Origin: JBCCXZ01 sp965228005
GTDB lineage: Bacteria; Planctomycetota; Planctomycetia; Pirellulales; Lacipirellulaceae
DNA length: 64,000 nt
Direction: 5' to 3'
NCBI GenBank assembly: GCA_965228005.1
Contig: CBDDGV010000004.1
Span: 1,294,280-1,358,279, forward strand
Below are positions 10,170 to 18,432 of the stretch, in pieces. The stretch's first letter is position 1; the number at the start of each line of letters is the position of its first letter. The notes beneath the pieces are model-generated. The model searched no databases. It was not told the DNA's origin and saw only the letters and a program-made list of their open reading frames with translations. The translations under genes were made by a program, and so were the position numbers.

Positions 10170-10403
10170 ACCGCAGAGGACGCAGAGTTCGCAGAGACAA
10201 GAAGAGGGGATTGTGGGAGGGCTCTCCGAGCCCGATTGCGTTCAGCTGCTGAGTGGCACTGGCATCTTGCCAGTGCTATCCCTAGTTGTGCTTCTGCACT
10301 GGCGAGACGCCAGTGCCACCCGGAAACTCCCACTCCCACTCCCACTCCCACTCCCACTCCCACTCCCAACCTGTCTCTCTGCGATCTCTGCGTCCTCTGC
10401 GGT
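10170..10403. repeat. Nested palindromic element with about 30-bp terminal inverted repeats
   Basis: The spacer between two convergent genes is a composite repeat. Its ends are near-perfect inverted repeats: 10170-10199 (starting ACCGCAGAGGACGCAGAG) and 10372-10403 (ending CTCTGCGTCCTCTGCGGT), differing by one substitution and one 2-nt gap. Inside are one arm of the REP-like family (10212-10236), two hairpins built from GCACTGGC/GCCAGTGC (10256-10276 and 10296-10316) and a hexanucleotide tandem repeat (10326-10367). No ORF with a coding signal is present. It may be a MITE-like element and may also act as a bidirectional terminator region. Confidence 0.75.
10326..10367. repeat. Hexanucleotide tandem repeat (ACTCCC)x7
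   Basis: Seven perfect ACTCCC units lie in tandem inside the nested element. It is noncoding. A shorter degenerate relative of this C/T-rich pattern is seen at about 62483-62508, between argF and rph. Confidence 0.95.
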
Positions 10404-10415
10404 AAGTCCCCTGAG

Positions 10416-11420
10416 CTAGACCAGCTCCCGGATGTACCGCACGCGCGGCTTGCCGCTCCCCGGGAAGGGCTTGCCGATGAGGTAGTCCGAGGCGTATCGC
10501 AGCGACTGCTTCCGCTCGGGCACGCGGAAGTTGTCGCCCTTCTGTAGGATGACCCGCGCCAGCGGCATCTCGCCGAACGCCCGCCCGCCGGACGACTCGC
10601 ACGGCAGCCACACCGGCAGGCCGTCGGCGTCTGCCAGGCAGAACTCGGGGTACTGGTGCTCGTGCACCCACACCATGCGGGCCGGCACGCCGTGCGTCCG
10701 GCACATGGCGACGAACAGCGCGCTGATGTTCTGGCAATCGCCCGACTCGTCCTGCAGCGTTGCGAGGGCCGACTTGTCGTCGCCCTCGACGTACTTGACC
10801 TTCCCCTGCACGAAGTCGTAGATCCGCTCGACGCGCTTCCACGGCGGCTCGTCCTCGGCGGCGTCGGCCAGCGCTTCGCGCAGCGCCTTGCGGATCTTGC
10901 CGTGCTTGGTCTCGATCATCGGGCTGCGGCCGAGGTACCGTTTCAACTCGCGCTGCTTTTTGTCGGGCACGGCCAGCGATTCGGGCTCCGACGGCGGTAG
11001 CACCGTCTTGGTCCGCACCTCGAAGGTGAGCAGCGCCTCGGCCTCGGCGCCCCCTTCGAGCCGGGGGATCGAGACCATCAGCTGCCGGGCCCCGTCGCCC
11101 CCGTTGCGCGAGCCGCCCACCGAGCGGTAGTCGGCCCGGTCGACGTGCGTGCTGATCTGCTCGTCGACGACCTCGACCTCCTGCTCCGGGCACTCCAGCG
11201 GCACGGCGACCATCCCCAGCAGGTCGCGCACCGGCCCCTTCCGGGCCGTTACGCGAACGCCGACGCGGTAGCGGTAGACGGCCTCCGGGCCGAACCGCCC
11301 GTTGCCTTCTGGGCCAACCACTAGCGCCTGGCCCAACGCAGACGCCGGCAACAGCGGCCCCGCAAGGAGCGGCATCGCGATCGTTTGCAGGGCTTCTCGC
11401 CGGCTCAGCAAGTGTGACAA
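10416..11420 (-). CDS. Tat-exported transglutaminase-like cysteine protease superfamily protein
   Basis: The product contains a transglutaminase-like core: a catalytic Cys in ESGDCQNISALFVAMC, followed by VHEHQYPEF and an Asp-containing strand, matching the Cys-His-Asp order of the superfamily. Upstream of the core is a region of beta strands with conserved positions typical of bacterial transglutaminase-like exported proteins. Near the N-terminus SRREAL plus a hydrophobic stretch (TIAMPLLAGPLLPASALGQA) resembles a Tat signal. The longest frame begins inside a terminator hairpin (GTG at 11537), so I prefer the TTG at 11420, which puts the Tat motif 5-6 residues from the start; the ribosome site is weak, so the start is uncertain. 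The protein would be about 334 residues and act outside the cytoplasm. The substrate is unknown. Convergent with the thioredoxin gene. Confidence 0.8.
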   Translation of the reverse strand: MSHLLSRREALQTIAMPLLAGPLLPASALGQALVVGPEGNGRFGPEAVYRYRVGVRVTARKGPVRDLLGMVAVPLECPEQEVEVVDEQISTHVDRADYRSVGGSRNGGDGARQLMVSIPRLEGGAEAEALLTFEVRTKTVLPPSEPESLAVPDKKQRELKRYLGRSPMIETKHGKIRKALREALADAAEDEPPWKRVERIYDFVQGKVKYVEGDDKSALATLQDESGDCQNISALFVAMCRTHGVPARMVWVHEHQYPEFCLADADGLPVWLPCESSGGRAFGEMPLARVILQKGDNFRVPERKQSLRYASDYLIGKPFPGSGKPRVRYIRELV

Positions 11421-11493
11421 GGGACCGCTCAGAGTGTGTGAGTGTTGCAAGAAGTGTGAGTCCCATTCTACGCAGGCGCAGAACCCGCGACCG

Positions 11494-11543
11494 CAACAAA
11501 ACACCGTGCCGCCGAGTTCAGGATGGCCCGGCGGCACGGTGTT
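11494..11543 (-). terminator. Rho-independent terminator of the Cys/Pro-rich lipoprotein gene
   Basis: A perfect 15-bp inverted repeat (11500-11514 and 11529-11543) with a 14-nt loop is followed on the minus strand by TTTGTTG. It lies about 175 nt beyond the stop of the minus-strand lipoprotein gene and just upstream of the transglutaminase start, so it separates the two transcripts. Confidence 0.8.
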
Positions 11544-11717
11544 GGACAGGAGCGGGCGACCCCCGTCGAGGTATCTGCGGAACAGTTGGACTCTAACGTT
11601 GTCACACAGTCGGGCGCGGCGCCGGCAGGCCCAGCGGCTGGGTGTGGGGAGCGGTCCCCTGCCGGGTGACGCGGCCCACTGTGTCGGGTTGGCATTCTCA
11701 GGTTCTGATTCGGCTCC

Positions 11718-12242
11718 TTAGAGTTCTCCCATGGGCCGGGGATCGATCTGCGACCCGCCTGGGACAGTCATCCCCTCGCTGGGCGCCATCATCGGGCCGC
11801 CGTCTGAAGGAACACAGTCCGAACAGCCCGAGTCGATCACACGGTCCTCGACGCAGTACGGCTGGCACACCTGCGGCTCGCAGCACACGGGGGCGGGGCA
11901 CACCGGCGCTGGGCAGACGGGCGGGCAACACACGGGCGGGCAGGGCTCGCAGCAAACCGGAGCCGCGACCGGAGGCGACGGGCAGACCGGCGGGCAACAG
12001 ACCACCGGGGGCTGCACCACCGCCACGGGCGGCTGAGCGGGCGCCGAGGGCAATGGCGCGGCCGCGGGCGTTGGGGCCGCCGGGCTGCTCAGGGCCACCG
12101 GCGCGGTGAGCGTCGCCGGCGCTACGGTCTGCGTCCCGCAGGGCGCCCCGCGGTACACCAGGTTCCGCACGCAACGCCGCGTCCCGCTGCACCCGGGCAG
12201 CAGCACAAGCGCCGCGACAACAACCAGCAGCGTGTTACGCAT
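11718..12242 (-). CDS. Cysteine/proline-rich lipoprotein
   Basis: Starting at the ATG at 12242, the 174-residue product has a lipoprotein signal: MRNT, hydrophobic LLVVVAALVL, then lipobox LLPGC with Cys at residue 18, so it is probably lipidated and anchored to a membrane. After an Ala/Pro-rich spacer comes a dense run of CCPPVCPSPP, CCEPCPPVCCPPVC and CPAPVCPAPVCCEP motifs, about 20 Cys within 60 residues. No catalytic domain is visible. The cysteines might bind metal or form a disulfide-crosslinked wall layer; this is inference. A longer in-frame start at 12272 is less likely because it would push the lipobox inward. Divergent from the alpha/beta-hydrolase gene and followed by a clear terminator. 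Confidence 0.8.
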   Translation of the reverse strand: MRNTLLVVVAALVLLPGCSGTRRCVRNLVYRGAPCGTQTVAPATLTAPVALSSPAAPTPAAAPLPSAPAQPPVAVVQPPVVCCPPVCPSPPVAAPVCCEPCPPVCCPPVCPAPVCPAPVCCEPQVCQPYCVEDRVIDSGCSDCVPSDGGPMMAPSEGMTVPGGSQIDPRPMGEL

Positions 12243-12594
12243 CGTCGGCAGCACCGCTACACGCCGGTGCACCTCTGCGGGTGGGGAGGGTTGGGGGAGG
12301 GCCGAGGTGTTAAACTCTCGGTTCTCGGAGGGTCAGGCAACTCTACAACACGCCCGACGATGTGCAAACGAAACGTTGTGTTTTTTCAACAAACGCGGCT
12401 TCGCGCATAAACAGGTGCTACACTTCTCCGGGCGCGGCTGCGCCCTGCCCGTTCTGGGTGGCAACCATTGCCGTGATGTTGCAGGGAGTGCAACGGATCG
12501 GCGCAATCTGTCGGTGAGCCGAGGCCTACCGCGCTCGGCGGCAACGCAGAATCGACATCCGTCTGGACGCACGCCCCTCACTAGGACGCACGCC
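12243..12594. other. Divergent intergenic region
   Basis: This 352-nt spacer holds the promoters of the divergent lipoprotein and hydrolase genes. It contains an AT-richer stretch around 12370-12420 (GTGTTTTTTCAACAA) and a short hairpin GGGCGC/GCGCCC near 12431-12446. The plus frame is open through the region but lacks a start or coding character. Confidence 0.5.
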
Positions 12595-13644
12595 GTGCCG
12601 CGATCCCGACTGCTCCTCCACGCGCTACTGATCGTCTGTGCTTGGCTTGTGCCGAGCGCGCAGAAGGTCCACGCGCAGGAGCCGGCGGTCGAGGTGTACC
12701 TGATGAGCACCCGCACGCTGCGCGGCGACTGCGAGCCCGAGTCGATCTCACAGGGGCTGGCCTGCGAGCGGTTCGTCCCGCAGCCCGACCTCCAGCCGCC
12801 CGACCAACTCCGGCCCGCGGGCGAGTGGGTCTGCTCCACCTGGGAAGAAGCCGTCGCCCGCCCGGAAGACGGCCGGCCGGTGATCGTGTTCGTCCACGGC
12901 AACCGCGTCTCGCCGGGCGAGGACCGCCGCACGGGCCTCATGGTCCACCGCGTGCTCGAGCACAAGCTGGGCGACCTCGGGCCTTACCGCTACGTGGTCT
13001 GGTCGTGGCCCTCAACCCGCATCTCGGGGCTGCTCAACGACTGCCAGGTTAAGGCCAGGAAGACAAAGCCCGCCGCGTGGCGGCTCGCGTGGCTGCTCGA
13101 CAAGGTCCCCGAAGACACGCCCGTCGCGCTGGTCGGCTACAGCTTCGGCGCCCGCGTGAGCACCGGCGCACTGCACCTGCTGGCGGGCGGTTCGCTCGAC
13201 GGGCTGCAGTTGCCAGACCGCTGCTGCCCCAACCGCCGGGTGAGCCAGGTCACGCTGCTCGCCGCCGCCCTCGACGCCGACTGGCTCGGCCCCGAAGGCT
13301 ACCACGGCCGGGCGCTCTCCAGGGTGGACCACGTGCTGCTGCTCACCAACTGCCGCGACCCCGCGATGCGGTTCTACCACCTCAGCACCGAGGGCCGCCG
13401 CGTGCCGGCTCTGGGATGGCAAGGGGTGATCGGCCCGAAACCTCTGCCCGGCGCCGGCCCGAGGATCGAGCGGCACGACGTCACCGAAGTGGTGGGCCGT
13501 TCCCATTCGCTAGCCGCATACCTTTCCGCCAGCCTGCCCCATCCCGCGGTCTGGCAGGAGTTGGAGACGATCGTCTCCAGCCCCGCCGAACCCCATCCGA
13601 CCACGATGGCGGACACCGGCGTGCAAGCCGTGGCAGACAACTAA
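12595..13644 (+). CDS. Exported alpha/beta-hydrolase-fold protein
   Basis: The start is GTG at 12595 with AGGA just upstream, giving 349 residues beginning with a Sec signal peptide (MPRSRLLLHALLIVCAW to about VHAQ). The core shows the alpha/beta-hydrolase order: strand plus oxyanion region VIVFVHGNR, nucleophile elbow GYSFG, and a late His in GRSHSLAAYL. Cys pairs (GDCEPE, LACERF, DRCCPNR, TNCRDP) suggest disulfides in an extracytoplasmic protein. It resembles esterase/lipase-like hydrolases with a DUF900-like arrangement; the substrate cannot be told. The frame remains open upstream to 12106, but that stretch crosses the divergent lipoprotein gene and is rejected. No obvious operon partner; the next gene starts 289 nt later. 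Confidence 0.82.
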   Translation: MPRSRLLLHALLIVCAWLVPSAQKVHAQEPAVEVYLMSTRTLRGDCEPESISQGLACERFVPQPDLQPPDQLRPAGEWVCSTWEEAVARPEDGRPVIVFVHGNRVSPGEDRRTGLMVHRVLEHKLGDLGPYRYVVWSWPSTRISGLLNDCQVKARKTKPAAWRLAWLLDKVPEDTPVALVGYSFGARVSTGALHLLAGGSLDGLQLPDRCCPNRRVSQVTLLAAALDADWLGPEGYHGRALSRVDHVLLLTNCRDPAMRFYHLSTEGRRVPALGWQGVIGPKPLPGAGPRIERHDVTEVVGRSHSLAAYLSASLPHPAVWQELETIVSSPAEPHPTTMADTGVQAVADN

Positions 13645-13766
13645 TGGTAGCCGCGATGCACCGCGTTCTCACGGGCGGTTCCGCCAATCGTGCTCGCAAC
13701 TTACCTTGCGATCGCACTCGAACTTGAGCCGCCCAGATCATGGGCCGTTTGCTGCACAAACCTGCA

Positions 13767-13799
13767 GCCGGCTTCGCTAGTCTGCTAGACTGAGCCGGC
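13767..13799 (+). terminator. Possible hairpin after the hydrolase gene
   Basis: Nested inverted repeats, GCCGGCT/AGCCGGC outside and CTAG/CTAG inside, lie about 120 nt after the hydrolase stop. There is no T-run, so the role as terminator is tentative. Confidence 0.3.
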
Positions 13800-13933
13800 G
13801 CCGCGATGCGATCCTCACGATCGCCTCCGTCCGCAAAGCCATCCGGCCGAGAGCTTGTGTGTTTGCCGCCAACGCTCCTCCGGATGGGTGCTCTTCCACA
13901 ACACACGGGTCCGATCACCGGAGGCTGCCCGCT

Positions 13934-15094
13934 ATGAGCCCATCTCCCCGCATCGATCGCCGCAAGTTTGTCGAGACCGGCGCCGCTCTGGGAGCGGTCG
14001 TGGGCCTGGCCGGAGCCAAGGCGGCCGAACCATCCAAGGTCCGGGTCGGCGTGATCGGCTGCGGCAGCGTCTCCGGGGCCTACCTTCCGGACCTCTCCGC
14101 GTGCCCGCACGCCGAGGTGGTGAGCGTCTGCGATATCGTCCCCGAGCGGGCCCGCTCTCAGGCTGAGAAGCACGGCGTTCCCGCCCATTACGACCACATC
14201 GACGCCATGCTGGCCGGCGAGCCGTTCGACCTGCTGGTCAACCTCACCGACATGCAGGAGCACGAACGGCTCAACCAACAAGCCCTGCGGGCGGGCAAGC
14301 ACGTGTGGAGCGAGAAGCCCTTGGCGAATTCGCTCGCCGGTGGCCGTGCACTGCTGGAAACCGCCAAGAGCCTGGGGCTGAAGCTCTGGGGCGCCCCCGT
14401 CATGGTCGCCAGCCCGCAGTTCGCGTTTATGGCCAAGACGCTCGCCGACGGCACGCTCGGTCCACTGTCCGCTGCCCACGGCGAGTACGGCCACGGCGGC
14501 CCCAACTGGTCGTCGTTCTTCTACGAAGAGGGCGGCGGCAGCCTGCCCGACCTCGCCGTCTACAACCTCACGACGCTCACCGGGCTGCTCGGCCCGGCCC
14601 GCTCGGTGGTTGCCATGACCAGCGTCGTGACGCCCACCCGCAACATCGAAGACAAGGGCGACGTGCCCGTCGTCGCCGAGGACAACGCGATGCTGCTGAT
14701 GGACCACGGCGACGGCCTCATCTCACACGTGCAGTCGGGTTTCAATTACTTCAACCTCCGCCTCCACGACGGCGATCAACAACGCCGGCACACCGTGAAG
14801 ATCACCGGCAAGTCGGGCTCCATGGGGCTGGTCGGCTACGACTGGCAGCCGCACGGGGTCGACATCTCCACCAAATCGGAGCCGGGCCCCAAGCGATACT
14901 CCACCGACCGCGGCAGCTTCAAGTGGGAGATGGGCGCCTCGCTCGCCGCCGAGAGCCTCGCCACGGGCAAGGAACTGCTGATTGCGCCGGAGCACGCCCT
15001 GCACGTGCTGGAAATCATCGAAGCGGCCCGAGAGTCCCAGGCAACCGGGCGGCGGATTGATCTCGAATCGACCTTCGAGCGCCCGTTGGCCTAG
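13934..15094 (+). CDS. Tat-exported Gfo/Idh/MocA family oxidoreductase
   Basis: From the ATG at 13934 (GGAGG about 10 nt upstream) the product is 386 residues. It starts with a Tat signal (RIDRRKFVETGAALGAVVG to about AKAAE), typical of planctomycete members of this family. The Rossmann fold follows, with VGVIGCGSVSG near residues 36-46, and the family motif SEKPLA with the conserved Lys comes at about 135. The C-terminal alpha/beta domain carries the substrate site. These enzymes oxidise or reduce sugars and related compounds using NAD(P); the substrate is unknown, though export suggests periplasmic carbohydrate conversion. No operon partner is evident; a palindromic repeat lies 16 nt after the stop. 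Confidence 0.9.
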   Translation: MSPSPRIDRRKFVETGAALGAVVGLAGAKAAEPSKVRVGVIGCGSVSGAYLPDLSACPHAEVVSVCDIVPERARSQAEKHGVPAHYDHIDAMLAGEPFDLLVNLTDMQEHERLNQQALRAGKHVWSEKPLANSLAGGRALLETAKSLGLKLWGAPVMVASPQFAFMAKTLADGTLGPLSAAHGEYGHGGPNWSSFFYEEGGGSLPDLAVYNLTTLTGLLGPARSVVAMTSVVTPTRNIEDKGDVPVVAEDNAMLLMDHGDGLISHVQSGFNYFNLRLHDGDQQRRHTVKITGKSGSMGLVGYDWQPHGVDISTKSEPGPKRYSTDRGSFKWEMGASLAAESLATGKELLIAPEHALHVLEIIEAARESQATGRRIDLESTFERPLA

Positions 15095-15103
15095 GGCGTA
15101 GTT

Positions 15104-15134
15104 CCGGTGCCATGCCCACGCTCGCGTGGGCATG
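15104..15134. repeat. Dispersed palindromic repeat, copy 1 (CATGCCCACG family)
   Basis: CCGGTGC is followed by a perfect palindrome, CATGCCCACG, loop CTCG, CGTGGGCATG (15111-15134). A second copy in the same orientation lies at 15675-15705. The pair flanks the dinB-like gene. Confidence 0.85.
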
Positions 15135-15146
15135 CGATCCTAAAGT

Positions 15147-15611
15147 TCAGCCGTCGCTCAGCGCCTTCCGCACCGCCACCAGCTGCCCCAATTGGAAAGC
15201 GTTGTGATCCGCCACAAGCAACGCTTCCCGCAGCAACGTCTGCCCGTCCCCCCAGGGAAACGGCGCGAGCAAATCCTGCCGAGGGTCGGCGACCAGCGCC
15301 TGCATCGCCTCGGCGTCTCGCAGGAAGGCCGCGATGCTATTGTCCCACGCCTCCGCGTTTGGCGGCGCGTCCTGCTCGGGCCAGTAACCGTCCGGGAACT
15401 CCGGAGAGACGTGCTCCGCGTCCCGTGAGAACTCCAGGATGTCCCACTGGCAGATCCGCAGGTGCTCCAGCAACTGCCACGGAGTGTGCGGGATGCCCGC
15501 CGCAGCCCGGCCCCACAACTCCTCGGGGAAGTCCTCCACCACCTGTTCGAAACCAATATGCGCCTGCCCGCCCTGCAGCAGCCACAGCACGTGCTCACGA
15601 AGCTCTTGCAT
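15147..15611 (-). CDS. DinB-superfamily protein
   Basis: The 154-residue product is a four-helix-bundle DinB/YfiT-like protein. Metal-ligand-type histidines are visible in LLEHLRICQWDI (middle) and VADHNAFQLGQLV (C-terminal helix), with an N-terminal His in QAHIGFEQV, the usual three-His pattern. Members include thiol-dependent transferases and DNA-damage-induced proteins; the exact role here is unknown. It is cytoplasmic, with no signal peptide. It lies on the minus strand between plus-strand genes and is bracketed by two direct copies of a palindromic repeat. Confidence 0.85.
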   Translation of the reverse strand: MQELREHVLWLLQGGQAHIGFEQVVEDFPEELWGRAAAGIPHTPWQLLEHLRICQWDILEFSRDAEHVSPEFPDGYWPEQDAPPNAEAWDNSIAAFLRDAEAMQALVADPRQDLLAPFPWGDGQTLLREALLVADHNAFQLGQLVAVRKALSDG

Positions 15612-15674
15612 ACCGACCTCGAATAGCAGTCATCGAATCGCAAGTATGGCGGTTAGTCTAAGTGTCGCCATAGG

Positions 15675-15705
15675 CCGGTGCCATGCCCACGCTCGCGTGG
15701 GAATG
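15675..15705. repeat. Dispersed palindromic repeat, copy 2 (CATGCCCACG family)
   Basis: This has the same sequence as the copy at 15104-15134 for the first 27 nt, then one mismatch in the right arm (GGGAATG). It lies upstream of the aminotransferase gene, in direct orientation relative to copy 1. Confidence 0.85.
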
Positions 15706-15773
15706 CTGGACCACTCAGATCCGCATCCCCGTTGGCACTTCCCTGCCCTACGCTAGCCGATCATATTGCAACC

Positions 15774-16664
15774 ATGCAGCAGCGCGTCGCGTACTACAAC
15801 GGCGAGTGGGTCCCCGACACCGGCCTGTCGGTCCCCATCAACGACACCGGCTTCACCCTCGGGGTGACCGTGGTGGAGCGGCTGCGCACCTTCCGCGGCG
15901 AGCTGTTCCGGTTCGACGACCACGTCGACCGCCTCCGCCGCTCCGCAGAGGTCGTCGGCCTGCCCGCCGAAGCTGTCAAAGAGGTCGCCCAAGCCGTCGG
16001 CGAATACACACACCGCAACCGACCGCTGTTTGCGGAGGGCGACGACTGGAACGTAGTCGCGTTCCTCACCCCCGGTCCCCCCGGCGGCGAGCCGACCCGC
16101 TGCGTCCACGGCATGCCCCTGCCCTTCTCCGGCTGGGCGCACCAGTTTGCCGAGGGCGTGCCATTGCGGCTTGTCGAGACGCGCCAGGTGCCGCCCGACT
16201 GCTGGCCGCCGGAGCTGAAGTGCCGCAGCCGCATGCACTACTACCTCGCCGACCGCGAGGCCCGCGCCGCCGACCCAAACAGCCGCGCCCTGCTGCTCGA
16301 CCAGGAGGGCTTCGTCGGCGAGGCCTCCACCGCCAACGTGGTCGCCGGGTTTGCCGGCCGCGGCCTGATCACGCCGCACCGCAGCAAAGTCCTCCCCGGC
16401 GTCAGCCAGCAGGTGCTCTTCGAGCTGGCCGACCAACTCGGCATCCCCACCGGCGAGGCCGACCTCACCCCCGCCGAGTTCGCCGCCGCAGACGAGGCCT
16501 ACCTCACCAGCACCTCCATCTGCCTGCTGCCGATCGTCTCGCTCGAAGGCCGGCCGATAGGTTCAGGCCAGCCCGGCCCCGTCTACCGCCAACTCCTCGA
16601 AGCCTGGAGCAACAGCGTCGGCGTCGACATACCCACCCAAGCCGCAGCGTTCACCAGCCGCTAG
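15774..16664 (+). CDS. Class IV PLP aminotransferase (branched-chain/D-amino acid type)
   Basis: The 296-residue product from ATG 15774 is a fold-type IV aminotransferase. The N-terminal YYNGEWV and DTGFTLGVTVVERLRTF match the family start. The PLP lysine is the Lys in PELKCRSRMHYY (about residue 147), and the cofactor-binding Glu is in GEASTANVV (about 182). The group includes branched-chain aminotransferase, D-amino acid aminotransferase and aminodeoxychorismate lyase; I cannot separate them by eye. In-frame sequence upstream to 15678 overlaps a repeat and has no ribosome site, so I use the later ATG. Single gene upstream of ffh (164-nt gap). Confidence 0.88.
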   Translation: MQQRVAYYNGEWVPDTGLSVPINDTGFTLGVTVVERLRTFRGELFRFDDHVDRLRRSAEVVGLPAEAVKEVAQAVGEYTHRNRPLFAEGDDWNVVAFLTPGPPGGEPTRCVHGMPLPFSGWAHQFAEGVPLRLVETRQVPPDCWPPELKCRSRMHYYLADREARAADPNSRALLLDQEGFVGEASTANVVAGFAGRGLITPHRSKVLPGVSQQVLFELADQLGIPTGEADLTPAEFAAADEAYLTSTSICLLPIVSLEGRPIGSGQPGPVYRQLLEAWSNSVGVDIPTQAAAFTSR

Positions 16665-16828
16665 ACGCAGCCCTCCCGAAGGCCCCCTCGCTTCTTCCAT
16701 CCCCCGTCATCCCCAACATCCCCCCATCTCCTTCCTGTCAATGCGGCCCGCCAGCACCCGCCGCATTGCCGCCCCTCGCGCCGATCCGGTAAACTGCGGG
16801 TTTACCCTGAACCCACCCCGGGCGAACC

Positions 16829-18328
16829 ATGTTCGACGCACTCCAAGACGGCCTCAACGGCGCCTTCAAGGCCCTCCGCGGCCAGGGCAAGCTCTCCGAG
16901 TCGAACATGCGCGACGGGCTCAAGCTCGTCGAGAAGTCGCTCCTCGAGGCAGACGTCAGCTTCCAGGTGGTGCGCGAGTTCATGGCCCGCGTCACCGAGC
17001 AGGCCGTCGGCGAGAAGGTCCTCAAGTCGCTCAACCCCAGCGAGCAGGTCGTCGGCGTCGTCCACCAGGAACTGATCAACCTGATGGGCCCAGTGGACCA
17101 CTCCCTGCACCTCAAGGGCAAGGGCGACGTCACTGTCCTCATGATGTGCGGCCTGCAGGGCTCCGGTAAAACCACCTCCTGCGGCAAGCTCGGCCGGATG
17201 CTGAAGAACGGCGGCCTGAAGCCGATGCTCGTCGCCGCCGACCTGCAGCGTCCCGCGGCGATCGACCAGCTGCACGTGCTGGGCGAGCAGCTCGAGATCC
17301 CAGTCTACTCCGACCGGCAAGAGAAAGACCCCGTAAAGGTCTGCCGCGCGGCCGTCCAGAGCGCGAAGAAGCAAGAGGCCAACGTCGTCATCCTCGACAC
17401 CGCCGGCCGGCTGCACATCGACGACGAGCTGATGCAGCAGCTCGAGCGGATCGACAAGCACTGCTCCCCCGACCAGTGCTACCTCGTCGTCGACGGCATG
17501 ACCGGCCAAGACGCGGTCAACAGCGCCAAGAGCTTCAATGAGGCGCTGGAGCTCGACGGCGTCATCATGACCAAGCTCGACGGCGACGCCCGGGGCGGGG
17601 CCGCCATCTCCGTCAAGCACGTCACCGGCGTGCCTATCAAGTTCATCGGCACCGGCGAGCACCTCGACGCCCTCGAGGAATTCCACCCCGACCGCATGGC
17701 CGGCCGCATCCTCGGCCAGGGCGACATCCTCTCGCTCGTGGAGAAGGCCCAGCGGGAGTTCGACCAGGACGAGATGCTCGCTCAAGAAGAGCGGATGAAG
17801 AAGGGCGAGTTTACCCTCGACGACTTCAAGAAGCAGCTCAGCCAGGTCCGCCGACTCGGCCCTCTGCAGAAGGTCATGGGCATGATCCCCGGCATGTCCG
17901 GCCTCTCCGACGCCATGGGCGACGACATGGACCCCGAGCAGGACATGAAGCGGCTGTTCGGCATCATCGACTCGATGACCCCGGAAGAACGACGTAACCC
18001 CACCAAAGTGATCGACCAGGACCGCCGCCGCCGCATCGCCGCCGGCTCCGGGGTCGAGCCCCACGAGGTGAACGAACTGGTCAAGCAGTTCGACGTCATG
18101 GCCCAGGCGATGACCCAGATGGCCGGCAAGGGCATGCGGGAGCGGATGCGGATGATGCAGCAGATGCAGAACGAGATGACCAACCCCGCCGGCCAGCTCT
18201 CCAAAAAGAAGCAGAGCACCGGCAAGCGGCTCTCCCCGGCCGAGAAGGCCAAGGCCAAAAAAATGCGGGAAAAAGAGCTGCGAAAGCGTAAGAGGCTTGC
18301 CAAGAAGGACCGCAATAAGCCAAACTGA
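16829..18328 (+). CDS. ffh: Signal recognition particle protein Ffh
   Basis: Ffh (499 aa) is the SRP GTPase that binds signal sequences of membrane and secreted proteins together with 4.5S RNA and docks with FtsY. The N-domain spans about residues 1-95, then comes the G-domain with P-loop GLQGSGKTT (108-116), AADLQRPAAIDQL, DTAGRL and TKLDGDARGGAA. The Met-rich M domain covers about 325-440 (MGMIPGMSGLSDAMG, MRERMRMMQQMQNEM), followed by a Lys/Arg-rich tail of about 50 residues that is longer than usual. It heads the ffh-rpsP-trmD-rplS group. A 525-aa open frame on the opposite strand is a shadow. Confidence 0.97.
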   Translation: MFDALQDGLNGAFKALRGQGKLSESNMRDGLKLVEKSLLEADVSFQVVREFMARVTEQAVGEKVLKSLNPSEQVVGVVHQELINLMGPVDHSLHLKGKGDVTVLMMCGLQGSGKTTSCGKLGRMLKNGGLKPMLVAADLQRPAAIDQLHVLGEQLEIPVYSDRQEKDPVKVCRAAVQSAKKQEANVVILDTAGRLHIDDELMQQLERIDKHCSPDQCYLVVDGMTGQDAVNSAKSFNEALELDGVIMTKLDGDARGGAAISVKHVTGVPIKFIGTGEHLDALEEFHPDRMAGRILGQGDILSLVEKAQREFDQDEMLAQEERMKKGEFTLDDFKKQLSQVRRLGPLQKVMGMIPGMSGLSDAMGDDMDPEQDMKRLFGIIDSMTPEERRNPTKVIDQDRRRRIAAGSGVEPHEVNELVKQFDVMAQAMTQMAGKGMRERMRMMQQMQNEMTNPAGQLSKKKQSTGKRLSPAEKAKAKKMREKELRKRKRLAKKDRNKPN

Positions 18329-18432
18329 GCGATTCCCAAACACGCCCGGGAAGCGGCTAAGAGGCCCCTGCCCCGGCAAACAGACCCCCGCTCACGAAAC
18401 AAGCCCCGTACCGCGCGTCAGGAGAATCGCAG

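Noticed and set aside
11421..11537. Longer start for the transglutaminase gene at GTG 11537
   Set aside because: The extra codons run through a perfect 15-bp terminator hairpin and bury the Tat motif.
16802..18379. 525-codon open frame on the minus strand opposite ffh
   Set aside because: It is a codon-bias shadow of ffh in GC-rich DNA; its product is His/Leu/Val-rich low complexity with no motif, while the plus strand encodes a textbook Ffh.
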